This document shows, piece after piece, positions 7,139-15,648 of a stretch of 20,640 nt of DNA. Each line of letters opens with the position of its first letter. Positions within the stretch are counted from its first letter, which is position 1. The DNA comes from a virus. The translations under genes were made by a program, and so were the position numbers. Location: the IMG/VR virus record IMGVR_UViG_3300042260_000632, positions 1 to 20,640 of that record; one strand, 5' to 3'. The notes under the pieces are model-generated. The model did no database searches, was not told where the DNA came from, and was given only the letters and a program-made list of their open reading frames with translations.

Positions 7139-10100
7139 ATGGCAATAATCAAATCATATTCACCACTACAAAATTTATCGAATTACGGAACGTTTCTAAA
7201 TGATACAAATCCTAATTCAGATTATTTTCGTATAACGGAATTTAACGAAACCTTTACTGGTGGTAAAAACGGATTCTTAATAGAGGGGTCTGAGCATTTA
7301 AAAGAAACAACTGAAATAAAAATTGAAATTTTAGATGTAGATGGAAACCCTGTCTATTATGAACCAGGTAATGGTGTGCCAGAATATTATGAGGGTATAT
7401 CTAAATTAGTTTCTGTCCACGTTTATGAGGACACTCCTATTGGGATAGGTAAGATTACCATTTTGGGAGAATTGAAGACTTATGAGGATGCTAGCGGGGT
7501 TATTCGTGATATTCCAACCGAATGGAGAGGTGCATATAATGTTAAGTGGGAAAAGACCTTCCAAATCAACAAAAACATAACAAACGAAACTCGTGTAAGA
7601 TTTTATAGAAGACCAACAATTACGATTGATGAAATTGTAAAACCAATATATAACGTAACAACTCCATTTGTAACTCAAAGTGGTTCGGTGGAAGGTATTT
7701 CTGAAATACCAATTGCCGGAACTGATTTAAGTAGATGGACTGCAGGAACTCTTTATAAATTAAAAAGAGTTAGTGGTGGAGGATGGACATCTTCTATTGA
7801 TGAAAACACTATTGAAATTCCATCGTTAGGTTATTCTGCTACAGTCAAAGAGGTATTAAATACTGATGAGATTTTAGTTGATACTCCATATACAATAAAC
7901 AATATTGTAACAAATTTTACACAAAATAGTTACACATCTTCGTTTGAATATTTAGATGGTCAAACTTTTACCGAATCTGCCCTAAATGGTTCATTTGCAA
8001 AAATAAACATTTCAAATCTTAAAACATTTGTTGGTGATGTAGCTAGAGTAAAAATATTTCGTAAATCTCGTAACGATGTTGGTGATTATGTTTTAGTACA
8101 AGAATCTAAATTAGAATCAACCGAACTATTAAGAGATTTAACTGCAAGTGGAACAACTGATGTTTCATATGGTAATTTTACACAAACTAATTTAAGTACA
8201 TATTGGACAGGTTCTGCTAATTTATTACCAACAATAAATTTAGATAAATTATATGCATCAGTAAAACCTGCGAATGGACAAAGTGGTGTTCAAAATTTAT
8301 ATACAACGGAATCTATTTCGGTTTCTAAGGATGTCGAATATACACTTAGTTTTAAAACTCTTTATAGTGGTTCGGTTGATAATACAAAAACTCTTCGTGC
8401 ATATTTGAGTTCATCAACTTATACACAAGATTTCTTAACACTTTCGGGTTCTGCGATATATCAAACAAAACAAGATATTACACAAAATATTATCGAAAAT
8501 CCAATTAGTAGTTCAGTTGATACTAAATTGGTTTTTGAATTTAATGGTAGTGGTTGGCACGTATCAAATGTTAGTTTAAAAAATGCACAAGAAACATCAT
8601 TTTCACCAGATGAATTTACAATAGTACAAGATGTATCTAAAAACGTATCATCTGAAACTTTTGATTTTCGTTTTGAATTTTACGATATAAATAACAATTA
8701 TATACCAGTTGATGTATTTGCTTCAAAACAATTTACAGGTGGTAATAATTTTCCAACTAGTACAAAATTACTTACATTTGAATCCGATAGAACTGCTTTT
8801 AGATTCTCTACTGGTTCATTTGCAAATCCACAAATTCAACAAATCGGATTTAAAGTAACAAAACAAAATCTAACAGGCAGTGTAACATATTATTCATCTG
8901 CGTTTGATGCAAGTGGAAATTATATATCACCTGGTTCATATAGTGGAACTTATCCTGGTGGGTTCTCAACTTTTGGAGAGGGTGGTGCAACTTTAACAAT
9001 TGCTAACTTTACTGGTTCAGTAGTTGGGACAGTAGTAGGGTCTATTACATACACTGCATCATGTGAAGGTATTGAAGAATATGAAACTATATATCGTTTC
9101 GAAGATGGTGATAACGCACCTGGTCTTTTTGTTACATCTAATGCAAACCAATTTATATACAAAGCAACTGATTTAAGTTTAAATCCTTCTGGTCAAAAGA
9201 TTTTATTTGATGCCAAAAGAAAAAATTTAGCATCTGCAATTACTGCAATTACAATAAATTCTGGTAGTGGTGCACCACCATTAACGTTATTAAGTACTGA
9301 TAGTGGAACTGGTGTTTCTACCTATTTTTTAAGTGGTTCTACGTTTTCATACGGAACGGGTGAGGTAGAGTATTCATTTACTGCATCTGACAATTATGGG
9401 ATAAATTATTCAGATTTTATTAAAATTTCACCTGTTAAGATATTAGATGGTTTATCGGTAATACTTTCAAATGAAAACGCAACTTTACCTGCAAAATCAA
9501 CTGGTTTTGTAGAAAGTGGTTCATTTGCATTGACCAGTGGTTCGGTGAGTGTAAAGGTGGGTGGTGAAGATATTAGTAGAAATGAAGGATTGGGTACTAA
9601 TAATAGATTTGATATTATTTCAGCTACAGGTACAAATTGCAATCCAAATGATACAACACCGGATGATGCAACGTATGGTATTACTACTTTATCAGGTGAT
9701 ACCGGTTCGTTAAGTTTATTAGTAAGATATAAAGATGGTGCAGGCGATACAACCGATGTAACAAAAGTAGTAACTTATACTAAAGCAAAAAGAACTGCTC
9801 CGGTGGTTGTTGCTCTTTTATCAAATGATGCTCAATCAATAACAAAGTCAAAAACAGGTACATATGGAACTCCATCTAATTTTACAATTTCAGTAAATGA
9901 AGGAGGTTCAAATTATTCTTATTCAGCAGGTGGTACAATAAATACCTTTTATGTTTCATCTACGACGGGTGGAACAAATAGTAGTGGAACAATCACTCCG
10001 ACAACTCCTACAACTGATTCAGGTACTACTACGAGTGTTACAATGACTTATGTAAATTCGGAAGGTACAAGTGGAACTATAACAAAAACTCATAGAGTAA

Positions 10101-12307
10101 GTGTAACAATTGATGGTAATGATGGTAATGATGGAACGGATGGAACGGATGGAACGGATGGAACGGATGGTGCAGATGGTCCTGGTGTAGTATTTAGAGG
10201 GCCGTGGAGCTCCACAACAACTTATTACGATACTGATGATTATCCGACACGTAGAGATGCTGTTTTATATGATGGAACATATTATGCAACAAAACCAAAC
10301 GCAACTACAAACTTAAATAAGCAACCAGATACTGAAACTACGTTTTGGGAATCATTAGGTACTGATTCTTATTTTGTAGCAGCAGAGATTGCAATATTTA
10401 GAGAATCATATGTAAAACAAACTATAAACGTTGGAACAAATAGTAGTGGTAACGCAAATATTACAATTGCAGGTGGAACAACTTCTCCATATATTTCCAT
10501 TGGACAATCTACAAAAGGATATAATGAAACTGGTGCTTGGATTGGTAGTAATGGAACGACTGGTAGATTATCACTAAAAAGTGCATCAAATTCGTTATTA
10601 TGGGATGGTACAAGTCTTACTATAACTGGTGGTGGAACATTTAGTGGGGCTCTTTCTGCAGCTAGTGGAACATTCACCGGTGCATTAAGTGGTGGTACGA
10701 TTTCAATTGGTAGTGGTAATAGTATTTTCAAAGCAGATTCAAACGGAATTTATTTAGGACATGCAACATTTGCTTCTGCCCCGTTTAGAGTAACTCCTGA
10801 TGGTGTTTTAACCTCTACAAGTGGAACATTTTCAGGAGAAATTAATGGTGGTACTATTAACATTGGTGGAAATGATTCAAGTAGTTTTCACGTAGATTCT
10901 GCAGGACAAATGTGGTTAGGTGCTGGAAATAGTGGATTTGATTCTGCTCCATTTAGAGTTACAGCAGGTGGTGCAGTAACCGCAACAAACTTAACTTTAA
11001 CTGGGGGTAGTTTAACTATTGGTAGTGGTGCAACATATGCAAATATTAATACGGCTGGTAAATTAACTGCAGCTAATGTTGATGTATCAGGTCGTATTAC
11101 CGCAACCGAAGGGTTTATCGGTGATTGGGTACTAACTGGTGCTAACTTATATGCATCGGTAGGTACTAAAAAATTACAACTAGCAGCAGGAAGACCTGCT
11201 ATGGAATTGTATGATGGTGCAGCAATTGTAGTTGATGTAAACGCTAATACATCTTTATCGAATAGGTCTGCGGGTGCGATATCACCATCACCAGGAAGTG
11301 TTGGTACTTACAACATACCATATAGTGGTCAATATTGGACCAATAAATCAGGTACTGTCTATTCATTTGGAACTGATACTACTTACAATTTGGGTCCTGC
11401 TAGTTCCACATTTACAATTGCATCTTCGGGTGGAAATAGTGATTTAATTGGTAAATCATGTACAATAGCTGCAACTGCTGCTGATATTGCAGGTACGTTT
11501 AGAGCCTCAGGTGATGATTCTCATGCCGGTATATATTTAGTTAGAATGGATTGGTCATTTGATTATGGATTTAAAATTCAAACACCATCAACTACATTGT
11601 ATGTAACTGTGCCTCGATTAGTTACTGATACTTTATATACAATTTCTCCATATGAATTAACTGCTACATACGCTAGTACTTTAATAACTACGACATTAGT
11701 ATTAGAAGCAGGAACATATACCATAACACCAGTTTTAACTAATGTATATGCTGCAGCAACGATGGATACATCCACATTACCTGGCCCTGCTGAGTTTGGG
11801 TTGACAATGCGAACCCCATTATTAAATAGTATATCTGCAGCAGTACCTGTTTCAAAAACTGAAATGTGTGCTGGTGGGTTTCAGGTTGTATATGACACGA
11901 ACAAATATATTGAAGTAAAACGTGCTAATGAAACTGATTTCGTAAAAATTGGTGGAGGTTTATTGGTTACTGGTGATGTAACTGCTAATACTTCTTCGGA
12001 TATAAAATTAAAAGAAAATTTAGTAAAAATTGAAAATCCACTTGAAAAAGTATCTTTAATAAATGGATATACTTATGATTGGAAAGAAGGTTTCGAAGAT
12101 ATACATACAAATAAAGGAAATGACATTGGAGTAATTGCACAAGAAATCGAACAAATATTACCACAATTAGTAACAACACGTGATAATGGATTTAAAGCAG
12201 TTAGATATGATAAAATTGTTGCATTGTTGATTGAAAGTATTAAAGAACTTACAAATAAAACAGAAGAGTTACAAAACGAAATTAAACAATTGAAGGAAGA
12301 TAAGTAA
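7139..12307 (+). CDS. Giant tail fibre / host-recognition protein with S74 intramolecular chaperone
   Basis: A 1722-aa virion adhesin. The N-terminal 170 or so residues probably attach to the tail. Residues 180 to about 980 are Ser/Thr/Gly-rich beta modules. A collagen-like Gly-x-y run (DGT repeats) starts at about 992. A Trp/Tyr-rich module around 1020-1075 (GPWSSTTTYYDTDDYP to TTFWESLG) resembles chitin-binding CBM5/12 domains. Two related Gly-rich repeats about 55 aa apart share SAPFRVT and lie at about 1195-1290. The last 105 residues are a peptidase S74 / endosialidase-type chaperone: TSSDIKLKENL with probable nucleophile S1620, GVIAQEIEQILPQLV, VRYDKIVALL, and a terminal coiled coil. 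Such domains drive trimerisation and then cut themselves off. There is no signal peptide. The stop and the next start share one base (TAATG). Confidence 0.88.
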   Translation: MAIIKSYSPLQNLSNYGTFLNDTNPNSDYFRITEFNETFTGGKNGFLIEGSEHLKETTEIKIEILDVDGNPVYYEPGNGVPEYYEGISKLVSVHVYEDTPIGIGKITILGELKTYEDASGVIRDIPTEWRGAYNVKWEKTFQINKNITNETRVRFYRRPTITIDEIVKPIYNVTTPFVTQSGSVEGISEIPIAGTDLSRWTAGTLYKLKRVSGGGWTSSIDENTIEIPSLGYSATVKEVLNTDEILVDTPYTINNIVTNFTQNSYTSSFEYLDGQTFTESALNGSFAKINISNLKTFVGDVARVKIFRKSRNDVGDYVLVQESKLESTELLRDLTASGTTDVSYGNFTQTNLSTYWTGSANLLPTINLDKLYASVKPANGQSGVQNLYTTESISVSKDVEYTLSFKTLYSGSVDNTKTLRAYLSSSTYTQDFLTLSGSAIYQTKQDITQNIIENPISSSVDTKLVFEFNGSGWHVSNVSLKNAQETSFSPDEFTIVQDVSKNVSSETFDFRFEFYDINNNYIPVDVFASKQFTGGNNFPTSTKLLTFESDRTAFRFSTGSFANPQIQQIGFKVTKQNLTGSVTYYSSAFDASGNYISPGSYSGTYPGGFSTFGEGGATLTIANFTGSVVGTVVGSITYTASCEGIEEYETIYRFEDGDNAPGLFVTSNANQFIYKATDLSLNPSGQKILFDAKRKNLASAITAITINSGSGAPPLTLLSTDSGTGVSTYFLSGSTFSYGTGEVEYSFTASDNYGINYSDFIKISPVKILDGLSVILSNENATLPAKSTGFVESGSFALTSGSVSVKVGGEDISRNEGLGTNNRFDIISATGTNCNPNDTTPDDATYGITTLSGDTGSLSLLVRYKDGAGDTTDVTKVVTYTKAKRTAPVVVALLSNDAQSITKSKTGTYGTPSNFTISVNEGGSNYSYSAGGTINTFYVSSTTGGTNSSGTITPTTPTTDSGTTTSVTMTYVNSEGTSGTITKTHRVSVTIDGNDGNDGTDGTDGTDGTDGADGPGVVFRGPWSSTTTYYDTDDYPTRRDAVLYDGTYYATKPNATTNLNKQPDTETTFWESLGTDSYFVAAEIAIFRESYVKQTINVGTNSSGNANITIAGGTTSPYISIGQSTKGYNETGAWIGSNGTTGRLSLKSASNSLLWDGTSLTITGGGTFSGALSAASGTFTGALSGGTISIGSGNSIFKADSNGIYLGHATFASAPFRVTPDGVLTSTSGTFSGEINGGTINIGGNDSSSFHVDSAGQMWLGAGNSGFDSAPFRVTAGGAVTATNLTLTGGSLTIGSGATYANINTAGKLTAANVDVSGRITATEGFIGDWVLTGANLYASVGTKKLQLAAGRPAMELYDGAAIVVDVNANTSLSNRSAGAISPSPGSVGTYNIPYSGQYWTNKSGTVYSFGTDTTYNLGPASSTFTIASSGGNSDLIGKSCTIAATAADIAGTFRASGDDSHAGIYLVRMDWSFDYGFKIQTPSTTLYVTVPRLVTDTLYTISPYELTATYASTLITTTLVLEAGTYTITPVLTNVYAAATMDTSTLPGPAEFGLTMRTPLLNSISAAVPVSKTEMCAGGFQVVYDTNKYIEVKRANETDFVKIGGGLLVTGDVTANTSSDIKLKENLVKIENPLEKVSLINGYTYDWKEGFEDIHTNKGNDIGVIAQEIEQILPQLVTTRDNGFKAVRYDKIVALLIESIKELTNKTEELQNEIKQLKEDK
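10112..10180 (+). repeat. 9-bp tandem repeats encoding a collagen-like Gly-x-y stretch
   Basis: Repeats of GATGGAACG and related GATGGTAAT units encode Asp-Gly-Thr / Asp-Gly-Asn triplets from about residue 992 to 1014 of the tail fibre. The four central units are identical at DNA level, so the length could change by slippage in steps of three residues. Short collagen-like helices are common trimeric spacers in phage fibres. Confidence 0.8.
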
Positions 12308-13614
12308 TGGCTTTACAAAGTAGTGGTCCTATAAAAATGTCTGAAATACGTGATATATTGGGTTTAACCCCATCATCACCATCAGGTACGTCATTACGAG
12401 AATATAATAGACTTGCAAAATTAGCAACAAGTGATACAAAATTTGATACACCTGATATAATGAGTGAATTTTATTCTTATGCAGGTGCACCAACACCATC
12501 ACCTACTCCAAGTCCAACACCATCACCTACTCCAAGTCCAACACCGTCACCAACACCGAGTCCAACACCTACGCCAACCGAGGCCCCTTCAACTGAACTT
12601 ACTAATATTAATGTGAGTGTAGCAGGTGCACAAGATGCATGTGATGGTGGTGAATACGGAAATGTTACAATTTCAGTATATGGTACTACTATATGTAATG
12701 CAACTGGTATAAAAACATTACCATCGTTATTATTAAGTGAAATATCCGCATCTGGTTATTTCTTTGTAGCACAAACAATTGAAGGAACGCGTTACACTCG
12801 TAGATTTAGAAGAAATGGAACAGGTACTACATCTGCTACACCACAAGCTGCTTGTGTAGTATGTACGGTCACTCCGAGCCCAACTCCAAGTCCAACACCT
12901 ACTCCAAGTCCAACTCCGAGCCCAACTCCAAGTCCAACACCTACTCCAGCACCACTTCCGGTGTTTGCTGCTAGAATACATACGACACAACCAAGTGGAT
13001 ATTTGGCATGTGAGGGTGGTACTAATATTACAATTTATGGTAATAATGCAGATTTCTGCTCAGTAACTACATGGACAAGTGATAGTTTCACTTCGTTAGG
13101 TACTAATACATACTGGTTATCATATGGTGGCAACTATGTACAAATATTCCATATGAGTGGTAATACGGCAACACGTTCTCAAGCGTGTCAAGCATGTACT
13201 AATACTACACCATCACCAACTCCGAGCCCAACTCCGAGCCCAACTCCGAGTCCAACTCCAAGTCCAACTCCAAGTCCTAGTCCGAGCCCAACTCCAAGTC
13301 CTAGTCCGAGTCCAACTCCAAGTCCAACACCGAGCCCAACTCCTACTCCGGCACCAACACCTCAATTGATTTATTTATCTGCAGCAGGTGATAAATCAAC
13401 AGCATGTGCAGGAACAAATGGATATGCGGGTTATTACATTCCATCCGGAGAAAGTTGGATATATGATATAAGTGCTATTTATAGTGATATAAATGGAACA
13501 CCTGCATATAGCGGTTGGTATGCAGATGGGTTAGCAAGTAAAGTTAGATTCTGGGATGGTTCGTTTGTAACATCAGTTCAAAGTTGTGATGGTGGACCAA
13601 TTGAAGAATTATAA
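12307..13614 (+). CDS. Modular virion-type protein with Pro-Thr-Pro-Ser linkers and Cys-containing modules
   Basis: The 435-aa protein starts [16 protein letters not shown], an opening I associate with phage tail and adhesin proteins. Three long linkers of Pro-Thr-Pro-Ser/Pro-Ser repeats (residues 62-91, 189-218, 301-352) alternate with three small beta-like modules. Modules 1 and 2 share a cysteine pattern: C112/C130/C183-x2-C186 and C235/C251/C294-x2-C297. Module 3 keeps only C367 and C427. Repeated small modules on rigid linkers resemble cellulosomal or adhesin display architectures. The gene is TAATG-coupled to the tail fibre, so I infer an accessory adhesin or fibre decoration. Proline in x-Pro repeats is the classic substrate of prolyl 4-hydroxylase, and such an enzyme is the next gene, 17 nt away. 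There is no signal peptide. The exact function is unknown. Confidence 0.75.
   Translation: MALQSSGPIKMSEIRDILGLTPSSPSGTSLREYNRLAKLATSDTKFDTPDIMSEFYSYAGAPTPSPTPSPTPSPTPSPTPSPTPSPTPTPTEAPSTELTNINVSVAGAQDACDGGEYGNVTISVYGTTICNATGIKTLPSLLLSEISASGYFFVAQTIEGTRYTRRFRRNGTGTTSATPQAACVVCTVTPSPTPSPTPTPSPTPSPTPSPTPTPAPLPVFAARIHTTQPSGYLACEGGTNITIYGNNADFCSVTTWTSDSFTSLGTNTYWLSYGGNYVQIFHMSGNTATRSQACQACTNTTPSPTPSPTPSPTPSPTPSPTPSPSPSPTPSPSPSPTPSPTPSPTPTPAPTPQLIYLSAAGDKSTACAGTNGYAGYYIPSGESWIYDISAIYSDINGTPAYSGWYADGLASKVRFWDGSFVTSVQSCDGGPIEEL
12490..12579 (+). repeat. Pro-Thr-Pro-Ser linker 1 (24-bp DNA repeat)
   Basis: Encodes residues 62-91. At DNA level it is a 24-bp unit (eight codons) present three times and part of a fourth. 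The first two copies are identical and the third differs only at synonymous sites. This points to recent duplication and a variable-length linker. Confidence 0.85.
12871..12960 (+). repeat. Pro-Thr-Pro-Ser linker 2
   Basis: Encodes residues 189-218, made of 12-bp units such as CCAACTCCAAGT with third-base variation, ending in a Pro-Ala-Pro-Leu-Pro exit. Confidence 0.85.
13207..13362 (+). repeat. Pro-Thr-Pro-Ser linker 3 (longest)
   Basis: Encodes residues 301-352 and is the longest of the three. It includes two Ser-Pro-Ser-Pro-Ser variants where Thr is replaced. The 12-bp units CCAACTCCGAGC/T recur almost unchanged, so slippage or recombination between units is likely. Confidence 0.85.
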
Positions 13615-13631
13615 AATAAAAATAAAAATAT

Positions 13632-14819
13632 ATGTTATTAAGAACAATTGATAATTTTCTATCAGAATCAGAGTGTAATCATATTATTAAGTTAATAGAC
13701 GAAAATAATTTTCCATCAACTGTCGTTGGTGGAAATAGTGGTTATACACAAACACAAAAACGAACCAGTTTTACATCTGCCCTATGTGATTGTGATAAAT
13801 TGGTTTATAGTGTAAAAGAAAAAATAAGTAATTTATTAAAAATTTCAATAAATCAAATAGAAACATTACAAGGACAATTATACCAACCAGGTCAATATTT
13901 TAGAGCTCATTATGATTATTTTGAAGGTGAAGAAGGTATGAGTCATATTGGAAATATGGGTAATAGATTATGGACTTGTATGATTTATTTAAATGATAAT
14001 TTGGAAGGCGGTCAAACTAAATTTCCTAATTTAGATTTAGAATTTATACCAAAAAAAGGTATGGCGGTTTTATGGCAAAATATTAATAAAAAAGGAGAAT
14101 TTGAAACTGATTCGTTACACGAAGGATGTGATGTTATTAGTGGTAATAAATATATAATTACTGCTTGGATACGCGAAAATGAAATACAAAATACACCACC
14201 ACCAAACCCAATAGAAATGAGTTCAATTAAAAGATTTAAAGATTATACACAATTACCAAAACTTACTAAAATGGGGTTTGAAGTTAAAAAATTACCACAA
14301 GGTATATGGAATTTTATATTAGGAATGTATGATGATGTAAAAGAATTAAAACAAGAAGAAACTTTTAATGGCAAAGATTACATCATACCAAATAATTTAA
14401 ATAAAAATTCATCTGATATTTTTAGTTTAGATAGAATTTATGAAAAACGTGATATACTACATGGATTGTTATTAGAATTACATAAAGAATGGTGTGGTGA
14501 AGATATAGAACCATCTTTCGTTTATGGAATTCGAAGTTATAACTACGGGTCAAAACTCACAATACATAAAGATAGAGTAGAAACCCATCATATTTCTTCG
14601 ATTATATGTGTTGATAAAAACTTAAATGGAAATAAAGATTGGGGATTGGATATTCAATCACATGATGGAGAATGGCATGAAGTTTTCATACAACCAGGTG
14701 AAATTTTATTATACGAATCGGCCGTTTGTGACCATGGTAGAAATGAGATATTTGAAGGAGAATATTATAGAAATATGTTTATTCATTATAAATTTAAAAA
14801 TTACATTTATCAAAATTAA
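13632..14819 (+). CDS. Prolyl 4-hydroxylase fused to a second Fe(II)/2-oxoglutarate oxygenase domain
   Basis: Hydroxylates peptidyl proline using O2, 2-oxoglutarate and Fe(II). The N-terminal domain (1 to about 190) has the full prolyl 4-hydroxylase set: H93-x-D95 (HYDYF), distal H163 (LHEG) and 2-oxoglutarate-binding K173 (GNKYIITAW). The H-to-H spacing of 70 and H-to-K spacing of 10 match animal, plant and algal enzymes. The C-terminal half (about 290-390) has a second candidate double-stranded beta-helix site: H312-x-D314, LLYESAVCDHGR with H368, and R380 as a possible 2-oxoglutarate anchor. Tandem oxygenases in one chain are unusual for phages. There is no secretion signal, so it acts in the infected cell. 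It starts 17 nt after the Pro-Thr-Pro-Ser gene, a natural candidate substrate, and is followed after 3 nt by a glycosyltransferase-like gene. Confidence 0.88.
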   Translation: MLLRTIDNFLSESECNHIIKLIDENNFPSTVVGGNSGYTQTQKRTSFTSALCDCDKLVYSVKEKISNLLKISINQIETLQGQLYQPGQYFRAHYDYFEGEEGMSHIGNMGNRLWTCMIYLNDNLEGGQTKFPNLDLEFIPKKGMAVLWQNINKKGEFETDSLHEGCDVISGNKYIITAWIRENEIQNTPPPNPIEMSSIKRFKDYTQLPKLTKMGFEVKKLPQGIWNFILGMYDDVKELKQEETFNGKDYIIPNNLNKNSSDIFSLDRIYEKRDILHGLLLELHKEWCGEDIEPSFVYGIRSYNYGSKLTIHKDRVETHHISSIICVDKNLNGNKDWGLDIQSHDGEWHEVFIQPGEILLYESAVCDHGRNEIFEGEYYRNMFIHYKFKNYIYQN

Positions 14820-14822
14820 ATT

Positions 14823-15647
14823 ATGATAAGTATACCTGTAGCAGTTGCAACACCACATTTTAAATGGCAAATATCATTATTTGAATACCAACATTTTAAA
14901 GTATATGGTAAAGATGCAATAAATAAAGCAATCATACCAATCGTTAAACGAAATTTTAGATATCAAGAAAAAATTAATGATGTCGATTGGGGATTAAAAT
15001 TACCATATCGTATGGTAGAGTCTGTTTTAGATTTATATGATTTAAACGATGAAATTTACATCCCATCAAATTGTTATACTGCAATAAAACAAATATTATC
15101 CGAAATTAGTGATGATGAATGTATCGAAATATTAGATGCGGATATGCCACATATTCGACCATATAATGGATACATTCCAAAAGATGATGAAATATTAGCA
15201 GATGATAGATATGAATCTTGGCATATGCATATAGTTGATGAAAACGGAGATAATCGTAATATCATACAAAAATATTTAAAACATAATGATAGTGGTTATA
15301 TGAATGGTGGTTCAAATATAATTGCAAAAGCATCTACTATGAAAAAAATAATAGATGAGGTTATTGATGTTGGATTACAAATTGGGTTAGAACATAAAGG
15401 AACAAAACATTCCTGGTGGCAATCTATGTATGCTATAAACGTTGCATGTCATAATAATAGAATAAAAATGATTTCAAGAGATGGTTGTTATTTTCCAAAT
15501 ATTAATGAATTAGATGATAAACATCACATTGTCCATTATAGTTGTGACCCTATTTTTAATAAATCACAATTTCCTTTAATTAATATAAAAGAATTTCCAA
15601 ATAATGCATTTTACAATGCTGTTAAAAGTTGGATTTATGAAAAATAA
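14823..15647 (+). CDS. Putative hydroxyproline/serine O-glycosyltransferase-like protein (GT95/GT96-like)
   Basis: A 274-aa protein without membrane segments. It opens IPVAVATPHFKWQISLFEYQ. It has a DxD-type metal/donor motif in EILDADMPHIRP (D105, D107), then NGGSNIIAK, WWQSMYAINVA (198-208) and IVHYSCDPIFNK (236-247). From memory, this order matches plant hydroxyproline O-arabinosyltransferases and algal peptidyl-serine galactosyltransferases, which have an N-terminal TATDS-type strand followed by WQ, then D-x-D/H, G-N-S-P-V-I-V, EMYAY and LHYTYGCDY. Those enzymes glycosylate extensin-type Pro-rich proteins. The gene lies 3 nt after the prolyl hydroxylase and 1 nt before a GT60-like gene, which supports a shared pathway. 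The resemblance is by eye and remote. A generic GT-A enzyme is the fallback reading. Confidence 0.6.
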   Translation: MISIPVAVATPHFKWQISLFEYQHFKVYGKDAINKAIIPIVKRNFRYQEKINDVDWGLKLPYRMVESVLDLYDLNDEIYIPSNCYTAIKQILSEISDDECIEILDADMPHIRPYNGYIPKDDEILADDRYESWHMHIVDENGDNRNIIQKYLKHNDSGYMNGGSNIIAKASTMKKIIDEVIDVGLQIGLEHKGTKHSWWQSMYAINVACHNNRIKMISRDGCYFPNINELDDKHHIVHYSCDPIFNKSQFPLINIKEFPNNAFYNAVKSWIYEK

Positions 15648-15648
15648 T

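Noticed and set aside
10369-10731. Minus-strand open frame of 120 codons within the tail fibre
   Set aside because: It is antisense to a Gly/Thr/Ser-rich region, and the Pro/Val/Leu-rich product mirrors those codons. There is no start signal or domain.
12490-13362. Regular repeats resembling a CRISPR-like array
   Set aside because: The repeats are 12- or 24-bp coding units without unique spacers, all in frame as Pro-Thr-Pro-Ser linkers.
13157-13369. Second-frame + strand frame of 70 codons over linker 3
   Set aside because: It is a shadow of the 12-bp repeat (Gln-Leu-Arg-Ala/Val repeats) with no start signal.
15604-15648. Upstream ATG 15604 as start of the GT60-like gene
   Set aside because: It overlaps the preceding gene by 44 nt and adds residues not expected in the family. 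ATG 15649, one base after the stop, starts right at the first strand.
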